From: Acinetobacter pittii
GTDB lineage: Bacteria; Pseudomonadota; Gammaproteobacteria; Pseudomonadales; Moraxellaceae
Assembly (NCBI RefSeq): GCF_034067285.1
Contig: NZ_CP139286.1
Span: 372,001 to 436,000 of the forward strand
Direction of reading: 5' to 3'
Length of the DNA: 64,000 bases
Under the pieces are notes generated by a model. That model was not told the origin of the DNA. It saw only the letters and a list, made by a program, of their open reading frames with translations, and did not search any database. How positions within the stretch are numbered: position 1 is the first letter of the stretch; every line of letters starts with the position of its first letter. Below, in pieces: positions 57,895 through 64,000 of this stretch. The position numbers and the translations under genes were made by a program.

Positions 57895-57926
57895 ATTAAC
57901 TTCTAAGTTAATTAGGCCGCTTTTTT
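57895..57926 (+). terminator. AT-rich hairpin and T run between rpsJ and rplC
   Basis: ATTAACTT (57895-57902) and AAGTTAAT (57905-57912) form an 8-base dyad; six T follow at 57921-57926, after GGCCGC. It could attenuate transcription or mark an RNA processing point between S10 and L3. The AT-rich stem makes it weak. Confidence 0.4.
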
Positions 57927-57940
57927 AGAGGTTTATGCAC

Positions 57941-58579
57941 ATGGCTATTGGTTTAGTCGGTCGCAAATGTGGTATGACTCGCATCTTTACAGATGCAGGT
58001 GTTTCTGTACCTGTTACAGTCATCGAAGTCGATCCAAACCGCATTACGCAAATCAAAACACTTGAAACTGATGGTTATCAAGCTGTTCAAGTAACTACTG
58101 GTGAACGTCGCGAATCTCGCGTAACTAACGCTCAAAAAGGTCACTTTGCGAAAGCTGGTGTTGCTGCTGGTCGTTTAGTTAAAGAGTTCCGTGTTACTGA
58201 AGCTGAGCTTGAAGGTCGTGAAGTTGGCGGCACTATTGGCGTTGATTTGTTCACAGTTGGTCAAGTAGTTGACGTAACTGGTCAATCAAAAGGTAAAGGT
58301 TTCCAAGGTGGTGTTAAACGTTGGAACTTCCGTACCCAAGACGCTACACACGGTAACTCAGTTTCTCACCGTGTATTAGGTTCTACAGGTCAAAACCAAA
58401 CTCCTGGACGCGTTTTCAAAGGCAAGAAAATGGCTGGTCACTTAGGTGATGAACGCGTAACAGTACAAGGTCTTGAAATCGTATCTATTGACGCTGAACG
58501 TTCTGTTTTAGTTGTTAAAGGTGCAATTCCTGGTGCAACTGGCGGCGACGTGATTGTACGTCCTACCATCAAGGCCTGA
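57941..58579 (+). CDS. rplC: 50S ribosomal protein L3
   Basis: 212 residues from ATG 57941 ([20 protein letters not shown]), nine bases after GAGG; an ATG two codons earlier is too close to that site. The family signature appears around [17 protein letters not shown]. It is an early-assembly protein near the peptidyl-transferase centre. Confidence 0.98.
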   Translation: MAIGLVGRKCGMTRIFTDAGVSVPVTVIEVDPNRITQIKTLETDGYQAVQVTTGERRESRVTNAQKGHFAKAGVAAGRLVKEFRVTEAELEGREVGGTIGVDLFTVGQVVDVTGQSKGKGFQGGVKRWNFRTQDATHGNSVSHRVLGSTGQNQTPGRVFKGKKMAGHLGDERVTVQGLEIVSIDAERSVLVVKGAIPGATGGDVIVRPTIKA

Positions 58580-58590
58580 GGGGAAATACC

Positions 58591-59193
58591 GTGAATTTGA
58601 AAACTGTTTCCGGCTCTGCTGTTGAATTGTCTGAAGTTGCTTTCGGACGTGAATTTAACGAAGCTCTTGTACACCAAGTTGTTACTGCTTACTTAGCAGG
58701 TGGTCGTCAAGGTACTCGTGCTCAGAAATCACGTGCAGACGTTTCTGGCGGTGGTAAAAAGCCATTCCGTCAAAAAGGTACTGGTCGTGCTCGTGCGGGT
58801 TCTATTCGTAGCCCTATCTGGGTTGGCGGTGGTAAAACTTTTGCTGCTCGTCCACAAGATTGGTCTCAAAAAGTAAACCGTAAAATGTACCGCGGTGCAA
58901 TGCAATGTATCTTAGCTGAACTTGTTCGCCAAGATCGTCTTGTATTAGTTGAAGAGTTTGCTGTTGCAGCTCCAAAAACTAAAGAGTTGCTTGCAAAACT
59001 TAACGACTTAAATGCTGCTCGTGCATTAATCGTTACTGACGCTGTAGATGAGAACTTATATCTTGCAGCACGCAACCTTCCGCATGTAGATGTGGTAGAT
59101 GCAACTGCAATCGATCCTGTAAGCTTGATCGCGTTTGATAAAGTTGTGATGTCTGTAGCTGCTGCTAAGAAAATTGAGGTAGAACTCGGATGA
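58591..59193 (+). CDS. rplD: 50S ribosomal protein L4
   Basis: 200 residues with a GTG start behind GAGGGG. The long internal loop ([20 protein letters not shown] and [15 protein letters not shown]) is the extension that lines the exit tunnel. In E. coli L4 also represses its own operon. Its end overlaps rplW by four bases. Confidence 0.98.
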   Translation: MNLKTVSGSAVELSEVAFGREFNEALVHQVVTAYLAGGRQGTRAQKSRADVSGGGKKPFRQKGTGRARAGSIRSPIWVGGGKTFAARPQDWSQKVNRKMYRGAMQCILAELVRQDRLVLVEEFAVAAPKTKELLAKLNDLNAARALIVTDAVDENLYLAARNLPHVDVVDATAIDPVSLIAFDKVVMSVAAAKKIEVELG

Positions 59194-59510
59194 ACAACGA
59201 ACGTATCTATCAAGTCCTTAAAGGACCAGTCTTCTCAGAAAAGGCACAAGTTTTAGGTGATACTGTTGGTGTTCAAGTATTTAAAGTAGACATCAATGCT
59301 ACTAAGCTTGAAATCAAAAAAGCAGTTGAAAAACTTTTTGGTGTAGAAGTTGTTAAAGTTAACACAACTATTACTAAAGGTAAGACTAAGCGCTTTGGTC
59401 GTACATTAGGACGCCGTTCTGATGTTAAAAAAGCATACGTCACCCTGAAAGCCGGCCAAGATGTTGAAATGGCTGACTTGGGCGATACCGCTGAAAGCGC
59501 AGCGGAATAA
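59190..59510 (+). CDS. rplW: 50S ribosomal protein L23
   Basis: 106 residues; conserved [20 protein letters not shown] and [19 protein letters not shown]. It sits at the tunnel exit and docks signal recognition particle and trigger factor. Start overlaps the rplD stop (ATGA). Confidence 0.97.
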   Translation: MNNERIYQVLKGPVFSEKAQVLGDTVGVQVFKVDINATKLEIKKAVEKLFGVEVVKVNTTITKGKTKRFGRTLGRRSDVKKAYVTLKAGQDVEMADLGDTAESAAE

Positions 59511-59521
59511 GGACGAAAATT

Positions 59522-60346
59522 ATGCCGATTCAAAAATGTAAGCCAACGTCTCCAGGACGTCGCTTTGTAGAGAAAGTGGTTCATGACCATCTTCACAAAG
59601 GCGCGCCTTACGCACCGTTGGTTGAAGCTAAAAAACGTACTGGTGGTCGTAATAACAACGGTCACATTACTACTCGTCACGTTGGTGGTGGTCATAAACA
59701 ACACTACCGTATCGTTGACTTCAAACGTAACAAAGACAGCATCCCAGCTGTTGTAGAGCGTATTGAATACGATCCAAACCGTACAGCACATATTGCTTTA
59801 TTGAAATATGCTGACGGTGAGCGTCGTTATATCATTGCACCTAAAGGCTTACGTGCTGGCGATAAAGTACAATCTGGTAACGATGCTCCAATTCGTCCAG
59901 GTAACTGCTTGCCACTTCGTAATATGCCGATCGGTTCTACACTTCATAACGTTGAACTTAAAATTGGTAAGGGTGCGCAATTAGCGCGTTCTGCTGGTGC
60001 TTCTGTTCAGTTATTGGGTCGTGATGGTTCTTACGCAATTATTCGTCTTCGTTCAGGCGAAATGCGTAAAGTACATGTTGAATGCCGCGCTGTAATTGGT
60101 GAAGTTTCTAACCAAGAAAACAACCTTCGTTCATTGGGTAAAGCTGGTGCTTCGCGCTGGCGTGGTGTTCGTCCTACCGTACGTGGTATGGCGATGAACC
60201 CAATTGATCACCCGCACGGTGGTGGTGAAGGGCGTAACAAAGGTATTCAACCTGTAAGCCCATGGGGTCAAAAAGCTAAAGGGTACAAGACACGTACCAA
60301 TAAGCGTACGACTAAGATGATTATTCGCGACCGTCGCGTCAAGTAA
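59522..60346 (+). CDS. rplB: 50S ribosomal protein L2
   Basis: 274 residues, one more than E. coli. The C-terminal signature [18 protein letters not shown] is intact; it holds the conserved histidine region important for subunit joining and peptidyl transfer. Preceded by AAGGACG. Confidence 0.98.
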   Translation: MPIQKCKPTSPGRRFVEKVVHDHLHKGAPYAPLVEAKKRTGGRNNNGHITTRHVGGGHKQHYRIVDFKRNKDSIPAVVERIEYDPNRTAHIALLKYADGERRYIIAPKGLRAGDKVQSGNDAPIRPGNCLPLRNMPIGSTLHNVELKIGKGAQLARSAGASVQLLGRDGSYAIIRLRSGEMRKVHVECRAVIGEVSNQENNLRSLGKAGASRWRGVRPTVRGMAMNPIDHPHGGGEGRNKGIQPVSPWGQKAKGYKTRTNKRTTKMIIRDRRVK

Positions 60347-60359
60347 AGGAATCTGACTA

Positions 60360-60635
60360 ATGCCTCGTTCTCTGAAAAAAGGCCCATTCGTCGATGCGCA
60401 CTTGTTCGCTAAGGTTGAAGCGGCTGTTGCTAGTAACTCTCGCAAGCCGATTAAAACTTGGTCTCGTCGTTCGATGATCCTTCCAGATTTTGTTGGTTTA
60501 ACAATTTCTGTTCATAATGGTCGTAACCACGTTCCAGTAATTGTTACTGAGCATATGGTTGGTCATAAACTCGGTGAATTCGCGCCAACTCGTACCTATC
60601 GTGGTCACGGTGTTGACAAGAAATCTAAACGTTAA
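60360..60635 (+). CDS. rpsS: 30S ribosomal protein S19
   Basis: 91 residues, [19 protein letters not shown] at the start and [14 protein letters not shown] at the end, typical of S19 in the 30S head near the A-site tRNA. AAAGGAA precedes the ATG. Confidence 0.98.
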
Positions 60636-60643
60636 TAGGTGTC

Positions 60644-60976
60644 ATGATGGAAGTAACTGCTAAATTACGCGGTGCCGCTATCTCGGCACAGAAAGCACGT
60701 TTGGTTGCAGATCTTATTCGCGGCAAATCTGTTGCGCATGCTTTAAATATCTTAAACTTCAGCAATAAAAAAGCTGCTGTTTTAGTGAAAAAAGCATTGG
60801 AATCTGCGATTGCAAACGCTGAACACAATAACAGTTTAGATGTTGACGATCTTAAAGTATCTACGATTTACGTTGACGAAGGCGTGAGCCTTAAACGTAT
60901 TATGCCACGTGCTAAAGGCCGTGCAGATCGTATTACTAAGCGTACTTGTCACATCACCGTTAAGGTAGGGGTTTGA
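60644..60976 (+). CDS. rplV: 50S ribosomal protein L22
   Basis: 110 residues from the first of two adjacent ATG codons; starting at 60647 would give 109 ([19 protein letters not shown]). The beta-hairpin tip region [18 protein letters not shown], which reaches into the exit tunnel, is intact; changes there give macrolide resistance in other bacteria. Confidence 0.97.
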   Translation: MMEVTAKLRGAAISAQKARLVADLIRGKSVAHALNILNFSNKKAAVLVKKALESAIANAEHNNSLDVDDLKVSTIYVDEGVSLKRIMPRAKGRADRITKRTCHITVKVGV

Positions 60977-60977
60977 T

Positions 60978-61730
60978 ATGGGTCAGAAGGTTCATCCAAT
61001 CGGTATCCGCCTAGGTGTTGTGAAACGTCATAACGCTAACTGGTATGCGAATCCGAAACAATACGCTGAATACTTGCTTAAAGATCTTCAAGTTCGTGAG
61101 TTTTTAACTAAAAAACTTAAGAATGCGATGGTAAGCAATATTCTTATCGAACGTCCATCAGGCGCTGCTAAAGTAACTATTAGCACAGCTCGTCCTGGTA
61201 TCGTAATCGGTAAAAAAGGCGAAGATATTGAGAAATTACAGCGCGAACTTACCAGCATTATGGGTGTTCCTGCGCAAGTAAGTATCAACGAAATTGATCG
61301 CCCAGACTTAGATGCGCGTTTAGTTGCTGAAGCTATCGCTTCTCAATTAGAAAAGCGTGTAATGTTCCGTCGTGCTATGAAGCGTGCGGTTCAAAACACT
61401 ATGCGTGCTGGTGCTAAAGGTATCAAAGTTGAAGTGTCTGGCCGTTTAGGTGGTGCAGAGATTGCTCGTACAGAATGGTATCGTGAAGGTCGTGTACCTT
61501 TACATACGCTACGTGCAGACATTGACTATGCTACTATGCGTGCAGAAACAACTTACGGTACGATTGGTGTTAAAGTTTGGATTTTCCGTGGCGAGATTTT
61601 AGGTGGCATGAAACAAGTCATGAACCCTGCTCCTGCTGAAGATCGTCCAGCTAAACGTGGTCGTGGTCGTGGTGAAGGTCAAGAGCGTCGTGGTCGTCGC
61701 GGTGACCGTGCTGCTGACAAGGGAGAATAA
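60978..61730 (+). CDS. rpsC: 30S ribosomal protein S3
   Basis: 250 residues against about 233 in E. coli. The KH motif ([19 protein letters not shown]) and the C-terminal S3 domain are normal. The extra length is a C-terminal Arg/Gly-rich tail ([19 protein letters not shown]), likely disordered and RNA-binding. S3 lines the mRNA entry and helps unwind mRNA structure. Confidence 0.98.
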   Translation: MGQKVHPIGIRLGVVKRHNANWYANPKQYAEYLLKDLQVREFLTKKLKNAMVSNILIERPSGAAKVTISTARPGIVIGKKGEDIEKLQRELTSIMGVPAQVSINEIDRPDLDARLVAEAIASQLEKRVMFRRAMKRAVQNTMRAGAKGIKVEVSGRLGGAEIARTEWYREGRVPLHTLRADIDYATMRAETTYGTIGVKVWIFRGEILGGMKQVMNPAPAEDRPAKRGRGRGEGQERRGRRGDRAADKGE

Positions 61731-61733
61731 TCC

Positions 61734-62147
61734 ATGTTGCAACCTAAACGTACCAAATTCCGTAAGGTGCACAAAGGCCGTAATACTGGTCTAGCGCATC
61801 GTGGTAGTACAGTATCATTTGGTTCGATTGCAATTAAAGCAACTGAACGTGGTCGTATGACTGCTCGTCAGATTGAAGCTGCACGTCGTACTATTAGCCG
61901 CCGTATTAAGCGTGGTGGTAAAATCTTTATTCGCGTATTCCCGGATAAACCAATTACTCAAAAGCCTCTTGAAGTGCGTATGGGTAAAGGTAAGGGTAGC
62001 GTGGAGTACTGGGTTTGCCAGATCCAACCAGGTAAGATCCTGTACGAAATTGAAGGTGTGAACGAAGAATTAGCGCGTGAAGCATTTGCTTTAGCTGCTG
62101 CTAAACTTCCGTTTAAAACCACTATCGTGACTCGGACGGTAATGTAA
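61734..62147 (+). CDS. rplP: 50S ribosomal protein L16
   Basis: 137 residues; [19 protein letters not shown] at the start and [19 protein letters not shown] in the middle, the L16 signature. It contacts the A-site tRNA elbow. Its stop overlaps the rpmC start by one base (TAATG). Confidence 0.98.
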   Translation: MLQPKRTKFRKVHKGRNTGLAHRGSTVSFGSIAIKATERGRMTARQIEAARRTISRRIKRGGKIFIRVFPDKPITQKPLEVRMGKGKGSVEYWVCQIQPGKILYEIEGVNEELAREAFALAAAKLPFKTTIVTRTVM

Positions 62148-62344
62148 TGAAAACTAAAGATCTACGTGAAAAATCGGTAGAAGAGTTGAAAGCTTTGCTT
62201 GATGAGCAACAGCTTAATCAATTCCGTCTTCGTATGGCGAAAGCAACTGGTCAGTTGGGTAAATCGCATGAAGTGCAAGTTGCTCGTAAGACAATTGCTC
62301 GTATTAAGACACTCCTTACCGAAAAACAGGGGAACGGACAATGA
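62147..62344 (+). CDS. rpmC: 50S ribosomal protein L29
   Basis: 65 residues, two-helix protein starting [20 protein letters not shown]. It lies by the tunnel exit next to L23. It overlaps its neighbours at both ends (one base with rplP, four with rpsQ). Confidence 0.97.
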
Positions 62345-62598
62345 GTGAAAAAACAGTCCGCACGTTAACCGGCAAAGTAGTAAGCGACAAAATGGACAAG
62401 TCTATTGTTGTTCTTATCGAACGCCGCGTTCAACACCCGTTGTATGGCAAATCAATTCGCCGTTCAACTAAGTTACACGCTCATGATGAGAACAATGTTG
62501 CTAAACTTGGCGATGTTGTGACCATTAAAGAAAGCCGCCCAATTTCTAAAACTAAAGCTTGGACTTTAGTGGAAGTAGTTGAAGCAGCTGCTGAGTAA
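62341..62598 (+). CDS. rpsQ: 30S ribosomal protein S17
   Basis: 85 residues; the conserved [19 protein letters not shown] and [20 protein letters not shown] identify S17, an early 16S rRNA 5'-domain binder. Last gene of the S10 part; a 92-base gap with a large hairpin follows. Confidence 0.97.
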   Translation: MSEKTVRTLTGKVVSDKMDKSIVVLIERRVQHPLYGKSIRRSTKLHAHDENNVAKLGDVVTIKESRPISKTKAWTLVEVVEAAAE

Positions 62599-62613
62599 TT
62601 CGACGTTCTTGTT

Positions 62614-62671
62614 GCATCATCGGTCAATTTCGAGTACTCTTTGAGCCTTTCGAAATTGTGACCGGTGATGC
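62614..62671 (+). other. Large imperfect hairpin at the S10/spc junction
   Basis: The left arm (62614-62633, GCATCATCGGTCAATTTCGA) pairs with the right arm (62650-62671) over about 20 base pairs, with one G-U pair and a two-base bulge. The loop is 16 bases. No T run follows; the rplN ribosome binding site GGAGTAGGG comes 11-20 bases later. In E. coli rplN starts the separate spc operon, so this is a natural place for RNA processing or translational control. Confidence 0.75.
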
Positions 62672-62690
62672 TCGGTTTTGGAGTAGGGCA

Positions 62691-63059
62691 ATGATTCAAA
62701 CCGAAACTATGCTCGACGTAGCAGACAACAGTGGTGCTCGCCGCGTACAATGTATTAAAGTACTTGGTGGTTCACATCGTCGTTATGCTTCTGTTGGCGA
62801 CATTATTAAAGTTACTGTAAAAGAAGCAATCCCACGCGCACGTGTTAAAAAAGGTGACGTGATGAATGCGGTTGTAGTTCGTACTAAATTCGGCATTCGT
62901 CGTCCAGATGGTTCTGTGATCCGTTTTGATGATAATGCTGCAGTTATCCTGAACAACAACAAAGCTCCGATTGCTACTCGTATCTTCGGACCAGTGACTC
63001 GTGAACTTCGTACTGAACAGTTCATGAAAATCATTTCATTGGCTCCTGAAGTTCTATAA
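62691..63059 (+). CDS. rplN: 50S ribosomal protein L14
   Basis: 122 residues from ATG 62691 ([19 protein letters not shown]), the universal length; GGAG lies 11 bases upstream. The longer frame would run through the hairpin. L14 contacts 16S rRNA at an intersubunit bridge and binds the silencing factor RsfS. Confidence 0.98.
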
Positions 63060-63068
63060 GAGGCAATC

Positions 63069-63386
63069 ATGGCTAAGATTAAAAAAGGCGATCAAGTTAT
63101 CGTGATCGCAGGTAAAGAAAAAGGCAAACAGGGTACTGTATTGTCTGTTTCTGAAGACCGCGTTAAGGTTGAAGGCCTTAACTTAGTGAAGAAGCATCAA
63201 AAGCCGAATCGTGTAACTGGCGCTGAAGGCGGTATCGTTACTCAAGAAGCTTCGCTTCATATTTCAAACGTGGCAATTTTAAATGCTACAACCCAGAAGG
63301 CTGACCGTGTTGGTTACCAAGTGATTGATGGCGTGAAAACTCGCGTTTATAAATCAAATGGTGAATCAGTGGCGGTAGCGAAGTAA
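63069..63386 (+). CDS. rplX: 50S ribosomal protein L24
   Basis: 105 residues with the KOW motif (KKGDQVIVIAGKEKGKQGTV). One of two initiators of 50S assembly. GAGGCA precedes the ATG, nine bases after rplN. Confidence 0.97.
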   Translation: MAKIKKGDQVIVIAGKEKGKQGTVLSVSEDRVKVEGLNLVKKHQKPNRVTGAEGGIVTQEASLHISNVAILNATTQKADRVGYQVIDGVKTRVYKSNGESVAVAK

Positions 63387-63401
63387 TAGGTTGAAAAGGC
63401 A

Positions 63402-63938
63402 ATGGCCAGACTTAAAGCACGTTACAACGAAGAACTTAAAGCGAAGTTACAAGAAGAACTTAGCATTAAGAACGTGATGGAAATTCCACGCATCACAAAA
63501 ATTACCCTAAACATGGGTGTAGGCGCAGCTGCAACTGATAAGAAATTATTAGATGGCGCTGTAGTCGACATGCAATTAATTGCTGGTCAAAAACCAGTAA
63601 TTACACTTGCTCGTAAATCTATCGCTGGTTTCAAAATCCGTGATGGTTGGCCGATTGGTTGTAAAGTTACTTTACGTGGCGACCAAATGTACGAATTCTT
63701 GGACCGTTTGATCTCAATCGCAATCCCTCGTATCCGTGACTTCCGTGGTTTCTCTTCGAAATCATTTGATGGTCGTGGTAACTACTCAATGGGTTTGAAA
63801 GAGCAAATCGTTTTCCCTGAAATCGATTTCGATAAGATTGATCGTATTCGTGGTATGGATATTACTATTACTACGACTGCTCGCACCGATGACGAAGGCC
63901 GTGCGCTTATGCGTGCATTCGGCTTCCCGTTCAAATAA
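63402..63938 (+). CDS. rplE: 50S ribosomal protein L5
   Basis: 178 residues; [20 protein letters not shown] and [20 protein letters not shown] identify L5, which binds 5S rRNA and contacts the P-site tRNA. It is 15 bases after rplX. Confidence 0.98.
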   Translation: MARLKARYNEELKAKLQEELSIKNVMEIPRITKITLNMGVGAAATDKKLLDGAVVDMQLIAGQKPVITLARKSIAGFKIRDGWPIGCKVTLRGDQMYEFLDRLISIAIPRIRDFRGFSSKSFDGRGNYSMGLKEQIVFPEIDFDKIDRIRGMDITITTTARTDDEGRALMRAFGFPFK

Positions 63939-63947
63939 GAGGTCGAT

Positions 63948-64000
63948 ATGGCTAAGAAAGGTATGATTAATCGCGAATTGAAACGCGAAAAAACAGTTGC
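63948..64000 (+). CDS. rpsN: 30S ribosomal protein S14, N-terminal part only
   Basis: The gene runs off the end of the window. The first codons read MAKKGMINRELKREKTV, the start of the zinc-free S14 type, ten bases after rplE and behind GAGGTC. Position in the spc order (L14, L24, L5, S14) confirms it. Confidence 0.95.
   Translation, partial: MAKKGMINRELKREKTV

Overview
The window is bacterial chromosome, AT-rich and densely coded. The arginine succinyltransferase (ast) operon, lineage-specific lipoproteins, an AdeT-like solute-binding protein and the Mla genes point to the gammaproteobacterial genus Acinetobacter, most likely the A. baumannii/calcoaceticus group. That assignment is my recognition of gene content and protein sequence, not a database result. 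I see no rRNA, tRNA, CRISPR array, insertion sequence, integrase or prophage.

Layout. 1-6.4 kb: the 3' end of a glutamate dehydrogenase gene, then astC-A-D-B-E, the complete arginine-to-glutamate/succinate pathway. 6.4-10.6 kb: an accessory patch with a repetitive exported LEA-like protein, a small membrane protein, a secreted subtilisin-type protease, a lipoprotein and a second exported charged helical protein. 10.7-21.1 kb: a LysR regulator divergent from an EamA transporter, glyQS, a TetA-like efflux pump, a radical-SAM/DUF4130 pair linked to DNA metabolism, an HPP-CBS membrane protein and a PspC protein. 21.3-29.2 kb: two lipoproteins of unknown role, an acyl-CoA dehydrogenase, aroE, hemF and ribA. 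29.5-34.6 kb: dxs, suhB and a DEAD-box RNA helicase with a long structured leader and an Arg/Gly-rich repetitive tail.

34.7-38.3 kb: a small membrane protein and the complete mlaFEDCB phospholipid-transport operon. 38.3-45.1 kb: CorA-type transporter, LOG protein, NUDIX hydrolase, comF-recG, an epimerase-like protein and an AdeT-like periplasmic protein. 45.1-57.3 kb: plsB, tesB, a dicarboxylate/amino-acid symporter, a PF10118 protein, the engB GTPase, the nitric-oxide sensor nsrR, a truncated flavohaemoglobin with a perfect NsrR operator, a HerA/DUF853 ATPase, a cystathionine beta-lyase-like enzyme and a glutamine amidotransferase. 57.4-64.0 kb: the S10 ribosomal protein operon (rpsJ to rpsQ) running into the spc genes (rplN, rplX, rplE, start of rpsN).

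The observations I rate highest are: the NsrR-controlled globin that has lost its reductase domain and its flavin motif; the LEA-like 11-residue repeat protein and its possible partner beside an exported protease; the structured leader of the DEAD-box helicase gene; the radical-SAM/DUF4130 pair without a uracil-DNA glycosylase; and the large imperfect hairpin at the S10/spc junction. Many gene starts were moved inward from the longest open frame to a codon with a better ribosome binding site or signal peptide; the entries say where. Inverted repeats were found by eye and their terminator or operator roles are inferred.
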